Shown: piece by piece, positions 16,468 to 24,889 of the stretch
How positions within the stretch are numbered: the stretch's first letter is position 1
Layout: each line of letters opens with the position of its first letter
DNA from: Actimicrobium sp047621665
GTDB taxonomy: Bacteria > Pseudomonadota > Gammaproteobacteria > Burkholderiales > Burkholderiaceae_D
Direction of reading: 5' to 3'
DNA length: 64,000 nt
Assembly: GCA_047621665.1 (NCBI GenBank)
Contig: JBLHMB010000012.1
Span: 17,402 to 81,401 of the forward strand
Translations under genes and position numbers: made by a program
The notes under the pieces: model-generated
Database searches by the model: none
Told to the model about the DNA's origin: nothing
Seen by the model: only the letters and a program-made list of their open reading frames with translations

Positions 16468-16938
16468 ATGACTACATTTACCGTCAATGGCAAAGCCATT
16501 GTCACCGGGGTTGATCCCGTCACCCCGCTGCTGTGGGTGATCCGCGATGAAATCGGCATGAAAGGTACGAAGTTTGGTTGCGGCATCGGCATGTGTGGCG
16601 CCTGTACCGTCCACCTCAATGGTCGCGCGATCCGTTCCTGCATCACCCCGGTCAGCGTCGTTGCCGATGCCGCGATCACGACGATCGAAGGCTTGTCGGC
16701 CGATGGTCAGCATCCGCTGCAAAAAGCCTGGATCGCTACCCAGGCACCGCAATGCGGTTACTGCCAGTCGGGTCAGATCATGCAGGCAGCCACGCTGCTC
16801 AAGGATTTTCCGGAGCCGACCGACGCCAACATCGATTCAGTCATGAGCGGCAATCTGTGCCGCTGCATGGCTTATGTGCGTATCCGCAAGGCCATCAAGC
16901 TGGCCGCCGCCGAAATGAAGGGAGCTCCCAATGCTTGA
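16468..16938 (+). CDS. 2Fe-2S subunit of a molybdenum hydroxylase (isoquinoline 1-oxidoreductase alpha-like)
   Basis: A 156-residue iron-sulfur subunit. The plant-type 2Fe-2S site has C38, C43, C46 and C58 (CGIGMCGACTVHLNG...C), and the second cluster has C96, C99, C131 and C133 (QCGYCQSGQ, NLCRCMAY). This two-cluster layout is that of XDH-family small subunits, closest in style to IorA. It passes electrons from the molybdenum centre of the next gene product. No FAD subunit lies nearby, so the acceptor is likely a cytochrome or another redox partner rather than NAD. It overlaps the large subunit gene by 8 nt. Confidence 0.88.
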   Translation: MTTFTVNGKAIVTGVDPVTPLLWVIRDEIGMKGTKFGCGIGMCGACTVHLNGRAIRSCITPVSVVADAAITTIEGLSADGQHPLQKAWIATQAPQCGYCQSGQIMQAATLLKDFPEPTDANIDSVMSGNLCRCMAYVRIRKAIKLAAAEMKGAPNA

Positions 16939-19231
16939 TAAACTCATCAAACAACAGCAGGCAGCAGGCACAGTGACCCGCCGCAGCTTCATGATTGCCG
17001 CTGCCGGCACCGGTTTCACGATGGCCTTCCTGAGCCCGTCACTGGCGCTGGCTGCCGGCCAGTCAGGTAGTGCTGACGCACCGGTATTTGATCCGACCAT
17101 CTGGTTCCAGATCGACCGCGACGGTATCGTCACCGTCAATATTGCCAAGGCCGAAATGGGCCAGCATATCGGTACCGCACTGGCACGCATCGTCGCCGAC
17201 GAACTCGAAGTGAAATGGTCATCAGTACGCCTGAACTATGTCAACACCGATCCGAAGTGGGGCATGATGATCACCGGCGGTAGCTGGTCCATCTGGCAGA
17301 GCTTTGATCCGATGAGCCGCGCCGGCGCTGCCGGTCGCATCGCGCTGATCGACGAAGCTGCCCGTCTGCTCAATGTCAAGGCCGCCGATTGCCAGGCCCG
17401 CGACGGTGTCATTACCGCCGGCAGCAAGTCGATCACGTACGCCGAAATCGTCCGTAGCGGCAAGCTCGGCCGTACTTTCACGCCTGAAGCACTCAAAGCC
17501 ATCACCCTGAAAACACCGGACCAGCGCCGTCTGATCGGTCGCGACGTGCAAGCCATTGATGTGCCGGCCAAAACTAATGGCGCGGCGATTTACGGTATCG
17601 ACGCGGTTGTCGAAGGGATGGTCTATGCCCGTCCGCGTGTCCCGCCTACGCGCTATGGATCCACCGTGCTGTCGATCGACGACAGCGCCGCCCGCAAGGT
17701 CAAGGGTTACCTCAAGTCAGTCGCCCTCACCGATCCGTCCGGCACGGTGCCGGGCTGGGTCATGGTGTATGCCGATTCGTACTCGGCAGCGATGCGTGCG
17801 GCTGATCTGGTCGACATCAAATGGCAAGCCGGTGCTGCCGCCAAGGTATCGGAAGCCGATATCCTCGCGCATGCCAAAAAGCTGATCACGGAGACCTCGA
17901 AAGGTTCATTGGTAGTCGCCGACGACGGCGTCGAAGCGGCATTTTCGAAAGCCAGTTCGCGCATCGAGCACGACTACACAACCAGCACCGTGCTGCATTT
18001 CCAGCTTGAGCCGGTCAATGCGCTGGCGCTTGAAAAAGACGGCATCTGGCATATCCACACCGGCAATCAGTGGCAATCGCTGGCACTGCCAACCCTGGCA
18101 AAAGCACTCGGCGTACCGGAAGCCAACGTGATCATGCACACCTATCTGCTCGGTGGCGGTTTCGGTCGCCGGCTCAATGGCGATTACGCGATTCCGGCCG
18201 CACTGGCCGCCAAGGAAATGGGCCGTCCGGTCAAGATGATCTGTACCCGTCCTGATGATGCGCGTTTCGACTCGCCCCGTTCGGCCTCGCTGCAGCGCTT
18301 GCGCATGGCTTTCGACGACAAGGGCAAAGTCACGGCAATGGAACACCACGCCAGTGCCGGTTGGCCAACGCAAGTAATGATTCCGGCCTTCATGCCGAAG
18401 GGCAAGAACGACGAGCCGTATGATCCGTTCGCCATTTCCGGTGCCGATCACTGGTACAACGTCGGCGCGCATCGCGTGCGGGCGATTTCGAACGACCTTG
18501 CCAACAGTACTTTCCGTCCGGGCTGGTTGCGTTCGGTCGGACCGGGCTGGACCAACTGGGCTGTTGAAAGTTTCATCGACGAAGCCGCGCTCAATGCCAA
18601 AGCGGATCCGCTGGCATTCCGTCTGGCGATGCTCGATGCCAGTGGCAAGAATGCCGGCTCGGCGCCGAATTCGGTGGGCGGTGCTGCCCGGATGGCGCAT
18701 GTATTGCGCCGTGCGGCCGAAAAAGCCGGTTGGGGCAAGACCATGCCAGCCGGTACCGGACTCGGGATCGCCACGACATTTGGCCAGGAACGCGACATGC
18801 CGACCTGGACTGCCTGCGTGGCACGCGTGCAGGTCGATGCCAAGACCGGCGTCGTCAAGGTCGTCAAGCTGGTCATGGTGATTGATGCCGGTACCATCGT
18901 CCATCCGGATGGTGCGCTGGCACAAGCTGAGGGCGGTGCATTGTGGGGCGTCAGCATGGCGCTGCACGAAGGTACCGAGTTTGTCGATGGCCAGGTGCGC
19001 GATACCAACCTCGGTACTTACACACCGCTGCGTATGGCCGATGTGCCGGAGATGGACATCGAGTTTGTCGCCAGTACCGCGACCTCGACCGGCATGGGCG
19101 AGCCGCCAACCACGGTGGTTGGTCCGGCCATTGCCAATGCGATCCATGCGGCGGTTGGCGTGCGCTTGCGCGACTTGCCGATGCGGCCAGCGACCTTGCT
19201 TGCGGCACTGGCAAAAAAACCGGTCGCCTGA
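16931..19231 (+). CDS. Molybdopterin-binding subunit, Tat-exported (isoquinoline 1-oxidoreductase beta-like)
   Basis: A 766-residue large subunit with a twin-arginine signal (TRRSFMIAAAGTGF, residues about 17-45), so the enzyme probably works in the periplasm. Typical IorB-type motifs are seen: AEMGQHIGTALARIVADEL, LGGGFGRRL for the molybdopterin site, and GMGEPPTTVVGPAIANA with the catalytic glutamate near the C-terminus. It lacks the CODH loop YRCSFR. Substrate (N-heterocycle or aldehyde) cannot be told from sequence. It ends at a strong terminator shared with the 3' end of rcoM. Confidence 0.88.
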   Translation: MLDKLIKQQQAAGTVTRRSFMIAAAGTGFTMAFLSPSLALAAGQSGSADAPVFDPTIWFQIDRDGIVTVNIAKAEMGQHIGTALARIVADELEVKWSSVRLNYVNTDPKWGMMITGGSWSIWQSFDPMSRAGAAGRIALIDEAARLLNVKAADCQARDGVITAGSKSITYAEIVRSGKLGRTFTPEALKAITLKTPDQRRLIGRDVQAIDVPAKTNGAAIYGIDAVVEGMVYARPRVPPTRYGSTVLSIDDSAARKVKGYLKSVALTDPSGTVPGWVMVYADSYSAAMRAADLVDIKWQAGAAAKVSEADILAHAKKLITETSKGSLVVADDGVEAAFSKASSRIEHDYTTSTVLHFQLEPVNALALEKDGIWHIHTGNQWQSLALPTLAKALGVPEANVIMHTYLLGGGFGRRLNGDYAIPAALAAKEMGRPVKMICTRPDDARFDSPRSASLQRLRMAFDDKGKVTAMEHHASAGWPTQVMIPAFMPKGKNDEPYDPFAISGADHWYNVGAHRVRAISNDLANSTFRPGWLRSVGPGWTNWAVESFIDEAALNAKADPLAFRLAMLDASGKNAGSAPNSVGGAARMAHVLRRAAEKAGWGKTMPAGTGLGIATTFGQERDMPTWTACVARVQVDAKTGVVKVVKLVMVIDAGTIVHPDGALAQAEGGALWGVSMALHEGTEFVDGQVRDTNLGTYTPLRMADVPEMDIEFVASTATSTGMGEPPTTVVGPAIANAIHAAVGVRLRDLPMRPATLLAALAKKPVA

Positions 19232-19281
19232 CCGTTTGCGCTGAGGTAATCAGCTAGCAGTAATCTTTAAGAAGTACCTCG

Positions 19282-19326
19282 ACAGCCCGGTCCGCGCCTC
19301 AAGCGCGTGCCGGGCTGTTTTGTTTT
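19282..19326 (+). terminator. Intrinsic terminator after the iorAB-like pair
   Basis: A perfect 9-bp outer stem ACAGCCCGG/CCGGGCTGT (19282-19290 with 19310-19318) plus an inner CGCGC/GCGCG stem is followed by TTTTGTTTTT. It acts for plus-strand transcripts. It overlaps the last 20 bases of rcoM on the opposite strand; that direction has no T-run. Confidence 0.8.
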
Positions 19327-20135
19327 TCGGTCCCGCTTTTCGGACTACCCTGCGCAATCCCCAGCAATTCTTTCAATTGTGCGGTGTTGGGCCGGCTGAC
19401 CGGTACCACGGTCTGCTGATGATCGGCCATCATCAGGCTGACCGACTCGTCTTTCATGACCAGTTCGAGCGCATGCGGCAGGCTCACGATATGGCTGCGA
19501 TGCGTACGGAAATAAATGCCAGGATCGAGCCGCGCTTCCAGATCGGTCAGCGACAGGTTCGACATGTATTGGTCGTCGGCAGTCACGATGGAGGTGTAGT
19601 GGCCATCGGCCTGAAAGCGCACCACATCTTTCATGTCGATCAGCATGACCCGATTTTTGCGATACACCGGAATTTTCAGCAAGCGGCGCGGCGGCGGGTC
19701 GGATTGTGCGGTGTTCGCCACTCTGGCTGGCGCCGTCGTGATATCGGTCAGGTCATAAAAAATCATGCAGGTACCGGTCACGCCGGCTGCACCAACCATC
19801 TTCGAGACTTTTACCACCAGCACCCGATCCGGAATGTTGATCATCATCGCCACCGGTGCCGGCGACTTCATCGGGCAACTGGTGTCCTGGCTGGTCTGCA
19901 GCAGCAGGCGCAATTTGTCGCGGCTTTTCTCCGGATGCATTTGCAGCACGTCGATGCCGAGCAATTTGTCGGGGTCGACACCCATCGAATATTGGGCTGC
20001 CGGGCCGAGCAATTGGGCCGCGACATCGTTCATCGCCGTGACATGGTTGCCGGTATCGAGCCAGACCATGCCGGGATTGAATTGTTCGAGTTTGTGCAGG
20101 AAGGTTTCCTGGATGGCGGGTTCGGAATGCTTCAT
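19299..20135 (-). CDS. rcoM: CO-sensing transcriptional activator RcoM (heme-PAS + LytTR)
   Basis: A 278-residue single-component regulator. Residues about 10-115 form a PAS domain and about 155-255 a LytTR DNA-binding domain (KNRVMLIDMKDVVRFQADGHYTSI, IYFRTHRSHIVSL). The heme ligands known for Burkholderia xenovorans RcoM (His74, Cys94, Met104) are all matched with a constant offset of 7: H67 (LQMHPEKSRDKL), C87 (TSCPM) and M97 (VAMMIN). It is divergent from the CO dehydrogenase operon, as in Burkholderia, and should activate it when CO binds the heme. Its ATG lacks a visible ribosome site and lies in a hairpin. It is not an AlgR/LytR response regulator, since it has no receiver domain. Confidence 0.93.
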   Translation of the reverse strand: MKHSEPAIQETFLHKLEQFNPGMVWLDTGNHVTAMNDVAAQLLGPAAQYSMGVDPDKLLGIDVLQMHPEKSRDKLRLLLQTSQDTSCPMKSPAPVAMMINIPDRVLVVKVSKMVGAAGVTGTCMIFYDLTDITTAPARVANTAQSDPPPRRLLKIPVYRKNRVMLIDMKDVVRFQADGHYTSIVTADDQYMSNLSLTDLEARLDPGIYFRTHRSHIVSLPHALELVMKDESVSLMMADHQQTVVPVSRPNTAQLKELLGIAQGSPKSGTEKQNSPARA

Positions 20136-20151
20136 CGGCGTGCTGCCGATG
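20133..20151 (-). other. Hairpin covering the rcoM start codon
   Basis: CATCGGC-GTGCT-GCCGATG is a perfect 7-bp inverted repeat whose one arm contains the rcoM ATG. No Shine-Dalgarno sequence is visible upstream, so translation of the regulator is probably weak and may be structure-limited. Confidence 0.5.
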
Positions 20152-20235
20152 GATGGGTTACAGGGGCCATGCTTGTCTCCGGTTGCCAGTTTGTTCTGGC
20201 TGGTTGTTGATTTTTTGTATTTTTATAATCGCTGT

Positions 20236-20292
20236 TTTCCGCAGTTCGTGCAAGTTTTCCGGCAACTCGGGAAGTACTTTCTGCTATTCGGG
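20236..20292 (+). promoter_or_regulatory. Triplet RcoM operator upstream of coxM
   Basis: Three direct repeats fit TTnnnGnnnYTnnnG: TTTCCGCAGTTCGTG (20236-20250), TTCCGGCAACTCGGG (20257-20271) and TTTCTGCTATTCGGG (20278-20292). They start exactly 21 bp apart. Published work on B. xenovorans RcoM describes protected regions of about 60 bp made of three direct-repeat sites 21 bp apart. The array ends 94 bp before the coxM start. A possible -10 (CAATTAT, 20324-20330) lies 31 bp downstream with no good -35, as expected for an activator-dependent promoter. Confidence 0.8.
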
Positions 20293-20386
20293 AATTGCTT
20301 GCCCGTTGCTGTCGGCTTGCGTGCAATTATCGTTTCACCAGACACCGGCACTGTGCTGGCAACCGCATAACAACGAGGAGACCAGC

Positions 20387-21253
20387 GTGATCCCGCGCCC
20401 ATTCGAATACCACGCCCCAACCACCTTGCCTGCTGCGATCGCGTTGCTCGATCAGTACGGCGATGAAGCTAAATTACTGGCCGGCGGCCACAGCATGCTG
20501 CCGATGATGAAACTGCGTTTTGCCGAACCGGCCCACCTGATTGACCTACGCAAGATCGCCGCACTCAAGGGCATCCGCGAGGTCGGCAATGAAATCCGCA
20601 TCGGTGCCATGACGACCGAAAACGAATTGATCTGGTCGCCGCTGCTGCAGCAAAAATGTCCGCTGCTGGTCGAAGGCGCAGGCCTGATCTCGGACCCGCA
20701 AGTGCGCTACATGGGCACGCTCGGTGGCGACATTTCGCATGCCGATCCGGCCAACGATCATCCTGCGCTGATGATCGCGCTGGGTGCCTCGTTCGTCCTC
20801 ACCAGCGCTGCCGGTGAGCGCGTCGTCAGTGCCGATGGCTACTTCCTCGGACTGTATTACACCTTGCTCGAACCCGGTGAAATCATGACCGAGATCCGCA
20901 TCCCGACACCGGCTCCAGGTAGCGGCTCCTGCTACGCCAAGCTCAAGCGCAAGACCGGTGATTACGCCACGGCCGCAGCGGCAGTGCTGCTGCGCATGCA
21001 AGGTGGCGTGGTCGCGGAGGTCGCCATCACGCTGACCAATCTCGGTGAAACCGCGCTCAAGGCCAACGATGCCGAAAACTATCTGCTTGGCAAACCGCTT
21101 GATGACGACACCATCCGCGAAGCCGCCCGCCTTGCGATGGCGATTTGCGACCCGGCCGCCGACCTGCGCGGCGACGTCGAGTACAAAACCGCGATGGCTG
21201 GCGAGATGACCCAACGCGCCTTGCGTACCGCGCTGTCGCGCTGCAGCACCTGA
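20387..21253 (+). CDS. coxM: Carbon monoxide dehydrogenase medium subunit (FAD)
   Basis: A 288-residue flavoprotein subunit of aerobic CO dehydrogenase. The two FAD-binding motifs fall where they do in the Oligotropha enzyme: AGGHS at 32-36 and TLGG at 111-114. It takes electrons from the CoxS iron-sulfur clusters and feeds them to the respiratory chain. The GTG start at 20387 is chosen because GAGGAG lies 6 nt before it and the protein begins IPRPFEYHAP, typical for the family; the frame extends upstream through the operator but without family similarity. It is the first gene of the cox operon. Confidence 0.94.
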   Translation: MIPRPFEYHAPTTLPAAIALLDQYGDEAKLLAGGHSMLPMMKLRFAEPAHLIDLRKIAALKGIREVGNEIRIGAMTTENELIWSPLLQQKCPLLVEGAGLISDPQVRYMGTLGGDISHADPANDHPALMIALGASFVLTSAAGERVVSADGYFLGLYYTLLEPGEIMTEIRIPTPAPGSGSCYAKLKRKTGDYATAAAAVLLRMQGGVVAEVAITLTNLGETALKANDAENYLLGKPLDDDTIREAARLAMAICDPAADLRGDVEYKTAMAGEMTQRALRTALSRCST

Positions 21254-21269
21254 ACCCCGGAGAATTGCG

Positions 21270-21791
21270 ATGATTAAAAAAATGATGGTGACCTTTAAAC
21301 TCAACGGCAAATCCACCGATGTGGTGGTCGAGCCGCGTGAACTCTTGATCCACACCTTGCGTGAAAAATGCCTGCACACCGGGCCGCACATCGGTTGCGA
21401 TTCGTCGCATTGCGGTGCCTGCACGGTCGATATCGACGGTATGTCGGTCAAGTCCTGCACGATGCTGACAGTGCAGGCCGACGGATCAGAAATGCTGACC
21501 ATCGAGGGCTTTGCGCAAGGCGGCGAACTGCATGCGCTGCAGGAAGGCTTCATGCAGGAACACGGTCTGCAATGCGGCTACTGCACGCCCGGCATGATCA
21601 CCCGCGCCTATCGGCTGCTAAAAGAAAATCCGGATCCGACCGAAGCCGAAATCCGCTATTGGATGGCGGGCAACCTGTGCCGCTGCACCGGTTACCAGAA
21701 CATCGTCAAGGCGGTTCAGTACGCCGCCCGCAAGTTGCGTGGCGAGCCGGTACAGACCTCGTATCCGCTGATGGAAACGACGACGCATTGA
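21270..21791 (+). CDS. coxS: Carbon monoxide dehydrogenase small subunit (2 x 2Fe-2S)
   Basis: A 173-residue iron-sulfur subunit. The plant-type cluster uses C43, C48, C51 and C63 (CDSSHCGACTVDIDG...C) and the second cluster C102, C105, C137 and C139 (QCGYCTPGM, NLCRCTGYQNIV). It carries electrons from the Mo-Cu centre of CoxL to the FAD of CoxM. The N-terminus is a few residues longer than usual. A CCGGAG ribosome site precedes it, 16 nt after coxM. Confidence 0.95.
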   Translation: MIKKMMVTFKLNGKSTDVVVEPRELLIHTLREKCLHTGPHIGCDSSHCGACTVDIDGMSVKSCTMLTVQADGSEMLTIEGFAQGGELHALQEGFMQEHGLQCGYCTPGMITRAYRLLKENPDPTEAEIRYWMAGNLCRCTGYQNIVKAVQYAARKLRGEPVQTSYPLMETTTH

Positions 21792-21831
21792 ACATGACGC
21801 AATGAGCATCTGAAGACTCACGGAGACAATC

Positions 21832-24261
21832 ATGGACGCAACAATAGACAGCAAGACCGTACCGAACAATGAAGAGCGCCTGGCCAAGCTTGAAGGCATG
21901 GGCTGTTCGCGCAAGCGCTACGAAGATCCGCGCTTTATCCAGGGCAAGGGCAATTACGTCGACGACGTCAAGATGCCCAACATGCTCGTTGGCGTGATGG
22001 TGCGCAGTCCGTATGCGCACGCCCGCATCAAGAGCATCGATACCAGCAAGGCGCTGGCCCATCCCGGCGTGTATGCGGTGCTGACGGCCGAAGACCTCAA
22101 GCCGCTCAAGCTGCACTGGATGCCGACACTGGCCGGCGATGTGCAGGCCGTGCTGGCCGATGGCAAGGTCGTGTTCCAGAATCAGGAAGTCGCGTTCGTG
22201 GTGGCCGAAGACCGCTATATCGCGGCCGATGCAGCCGAGCTGGTCGAGGTCGAGTACGAGCCGCTGGCGGTGCTGGTTGATCCGCTCAAGGCGATGGCAC
22301 CGGATGCACCGACAGTACGTGACGATATCAAGGACAAGGACGTCGGCGCGCATGGCGCACGCAAGCACCCGAACCATATTTTTACCTGGGACATCGGCGA
22401 CAAGGACAAGACCGACCGCGCTTTCGACAATGCCGAAGTGACCGTCAAGCAGGACATGATTTATCAGCGCGTCCATCCGTGTCCATTGGAAACCTGCGGT
22501 TGCGTGGCCTCGTTCGACAAGATCCGCGGTGATTTGCTGGTCTACATCACGTCGCAGGCACCGCATGTGGTACGCACCGTAGTCGGCATGCTGTCGTCGA
22601 TTCCCGAGTCGAAGATCCGCATTGTCTCGCCCGATATCGGCGGCGGCTTCGGCAACAAGGTCGGTATTTATCCCGGCTATGTGTGCGCTATCGTCGCGTC
22701 GATCGTGCTCGGCCGGCCGGTCAAATGGATCGAGTCGCGCACCGAAAACCTGACCACCACCGCATTCGCCCGCGACTATCACATGACCGGCGAACTGGCC
22801 GCTGACAAGGACGGCAAGATTAAGGCGTTGCGGGTTCATGTGACCGCCGATCATGGCGCGTTCGATGCCTGTGCCGATCCGAGCAAATGGCCGGCCGGCA
22901 TGTTCCATGTCGTCACCGGGTCGTACGATATTCCGAATGCCTTCGTTTCTGTCGACGGCATCTACACCAACAAATGTCCGGGCGGCGTGTCGTACCGCTG
23001 TTCGTTCCGGGTCACCGAAGCGGTGTATCTGATCGAGCGCATGGTCGACGTGCTGGCGCAAAAGCTGGGCATCGACAAGGCCGAAATCCGCTTCCGCAAT
23101 TTCCTGCGCAAGGACCAGTTCCCGTACCAGACCGCGCTCGGTCTCGAATACGATTCGGGCGATTACGAACCGGCGTTGCGCAAGGGACTGGCGGCGCTCG
23201 ATTACCCGGCCTTGCGGGCCGAACAGGCCGCGCGCCGGGCTGATCCGGATGCCGCCACGCTGATGGGTATCGGCATCTGTACCTTCACCGAAATCGTTGG
23301 TGCCGGTCCGTCGAAGATGTGCGACATCCTCGGTATCGGCATGTTCGACTCCTGCGAAATCCGGGTCCATCCGGACGGCTCGGCGATTGCCCGCATGGGC
23401 ACGATCAGCCAGGGGCAGGGCCATCAGACCACGTATGCGCAAATCATCGCGTCGGTGGCCGGCATCCCGGCCTCGCTGATCACGGTCGAGGAGGGCGATA
23501 CCGCCACTGCGCCATACGGACTCGGCACCTACGGTTCGCGTTCGACCCCGGTGGCCGGTGCCGCGATTGCGCGCGCCTCGCACAAGATCCGCGAGAAGGC
23601 CCGCAAGATCGCAGCGCATCTGCTTGAAGTCAGTCCGGACGATGTCGAGTTCGACCTCGACCGCTTTGTCGTCAAGGGCGCGCCGGACCAGGCCAAGAGC
23701 ATCAAGGAAGTCGCCTGGGCAGCCTACAACAATGTCCCCGAAGGGATGGAAATGGGACTCGAAGCGGTCGACTATTACGATCCACCGAATTTCACTTTCC
23801 CGTTTGGCACCTACATCTGCGTGGTCGATGTCGATCGTTTTTCCGGCGAGACCAAGATCCGGCGTTTTTACGCACTCGATGATTGCGGTACCCGCATCAA
23901 CCCGATGATTATCGAAGGCCAGATTCATGGCGGCCTGACCGAAGGCTTTGCGGTGGCGATGGGCCAGCAGCTGACCTACGACGATGCCGGCAATGTATTG
24001 GGCGGCACGCTGATGGATTACTTCCTGCCGACCAGCATGGAAACGCCGCACTGGGAAACCGACTTCACCGTCACGCCGTCGCCACATCATCCGATCGGCG
24101 CCAAGGGTGTCGCTGAGTCGCCGCACGTCGGGTCGATTCCGTGCTTCACGGCGGCGATGGTCGATGCGTTTGCCCATCTCGGCGTGACCCACATGAACAT
24201 GCCGCACAACAGTTTCCGGGTCTGGCAGCAAAGCCATGCACTGAATCTGGACCAGCGCTAA
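21832..24261 (+). CDS. coxL: Aerobic carbon monoxide dehydrogenase large subunit, form I
   Basis: An 809-residue catalytic subunit that oxidises CO to CO2 at a Mo-Cu centre. The diagnostic form I loop is present as SYRCSFR, with the copper-binding cysteine at C390 (C388 in Oligotropha); form II enzymes have AYRGAGR instead. Other active-site segments include IGGGFGNKVGIYPGYVC and KGVAESPHVGS with the catalytic glutamate E762. The loop's first residue is Ser where form I usually has Ala. No signal peptide, in keeping with a cytoplasmic enzyme held at the membrane by CoxG. Genes coxM and coxS precede it, coxG follows. Confidence 0.95.
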   Translation: MDATIDSKTVPNNEERLAKLEGMGCSRKRYEDPRFIQGKGNYVDDVKMPNMLVGVMVRSPYAHARIKSIDTSKALAHPGVYAVLTAEDLKPLKLHWMPTLAGDVQAVLADGKVVFQNQEVAFVVAEDRYIAADAAELVEVEYEPLAVLVDPLKAMAPDAPTVRDDIKDKDVGAHGARKHPNHIFTWDIGDKDKTDRAFDNAEVTVKQDMIYQRVHPCPLETCGCVASFDKIRGDLLVYITSQAPHVVRTVVGMLSSIPESKIRIVSPDIGGGFGNKVGIYPGYVCAIVASIVLGRPVKWIESRTENLTTTAFARDYHMTGELAADKDGKIKALRVHVTADHGAFDACADPSKWPAGMFHVVTGSYDIPNAFVSVDGIYTNKCPGGVSYRCSFRVTEAVYLIERMVDVLAQKLGIDKAEIRFRNFLRKDQFPYQTALGLEYDSGDYEPALRKGLAALDYPALRAEQAARRADPDAATLMGIGICTFTEIVGAGPSKMCDILGIGMFDSCEIRVHPDGSAIARMGTISQGQGHQTTYAQIIASVAGIPASLITVEEGDTATAPYGLGTYGSRSTPVAGAAIARASHKIREKARKIAAHLLEVSPDDVEFDLDRFVVKGAPDQAKSIKEVAWAAYNNVPEGMEMGLEAVDYYDPPNFTFPFGTYICVVDVDRFSGETKIRRFYALDDCGTRINPMIIEGQIHGGLTEGFAVAMGQQLTYDDAGNVLGGTLMDYFLPTSMETPHWETDFTVTPSPHHPIGAKGVAESPHVGSIPCFTAAMVDAFAHLGVTHMNMPHNSFRVWQQSHALNLDQR

Positions 24262-24312
24262 ATCAGTGGTCGGCCTCGCCGGCCAGCTTCCATTCAGAAC
24301 AAGGAATCACGC

Positions 24313-24882
24313 ATGAACGTCGTCATAGAAAAAGTTTTCCCGATGCCCTGCAGCGCTGACACCGCGTGGCAGTTTTTGCAAAATATCGAAGGGGTCGGCA
24401 ATTGCATGCCGGGCGCAAAGATCACCGAGCGTGTCGATGAAAAAAATCACAAGGGCACGGTGAGCGTCAAGGTCGGGCCGGCCTCGATGTCGTTTCGCGG
24501 CAATATCGAAGTGCGCGAAGTCGATGCCGCCACGCGCACGCTGCATCTGATCGGTACCGGTTCCGACGTGACCGGTACCTCGGGTGCGTCGATGGATCTG
24601 GTGGCGACCGTGAAGGATACCGGCGGCACCACCTGCGAACTGGTCGGCAAGAGCGAGGTCGGGATGACCGGCAAGGCCGCTGCCTTCGGCGGGCGCGTGA
24701 TGAATTCGGTGGCCGAACAGATTCTCAAGCAGTTCGCGGCCAACTTTGCGGTGCAGGTGGAGGCGCTGCAATCGCAGCAGGTCGCTCCGGTGCTGGTGCA
24801 ATCCGAGATGAACGGACTGGCGCTGGCCTGGGCGGTGGTGCGTGACTGGTGGCACGGGCTGTTTGCCCGCAAGTCGGCTTGA
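24313..24882 (+). CDS. coxG: CoxG, CO dehydrogenase membrane-recruitment protein (SRPBCC fold)
   Basis: A 189-residue protein. Residues about 1-150 match the CoxG/SRPBCC domain (FLQNIEGVGNCMPGAKI, GPASMSFRGNIEV, GGRVMNSVAEQILKQF). The C-terminal 40 residues hold a hydrophobic, tryptophan-rich amphipathic segment (LALAWAVVRDWW) suited to membrane contact. In Oligotropha CoxG anchors CO dehydrogenase to the cytoplasmic membrane, and in mycobacterial Huc-type systems related proteins handle quinone. Here it follows coxL directly rather than coming after coxF. Confidence 0.9.
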   Translation: MNVVIEKVFPMPCSADTAWQFLQNIEGVGNCMPGAKITERVDEKNHKGTVSVKVGPASMSFRGNIEVREVDAATRTLHLIGTGSDVTGTSGASMDLVATVKDTGGTTCELVGKSEVGMTGKAAAFGGRVMNSVAEQILKQFAANFAVQVEALQSQQVAPVLVQSEMNGLALAWAVVRDWWHGLFARKSA

Positions 24883-24889
24883 GGCAAAC

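Noticed and set aside
17906..19147. A 413-codon open frame antisense to the molybdopterin subunit gene
   Set aside because: Same mirror effect of strong third-position bias; no domain, no start signal.
19299..20135. Calling the regulator a LytR/AlgR two-component response regulator
   Set aside because: There is no receiver domain; the N-terminus is a PAS domain with the three RcoM heme-ligand residues.
20153..20386. N-terminal extension of CoxM from an upstream in-frame start
   Set aside because: The extension would run through the RcoM operator and has no family similarity, whereas GTG 20387 has a strong GAGGAG site and places the FAD motifs at the known positions.
21706..24237. An 843-codon open frame antisense to coxL
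   Set aside because: It mirrors codon bias of the real gene on the other strand, has no recognisable domain and no ribosome site; coxL itself has clear family motifs throughout.
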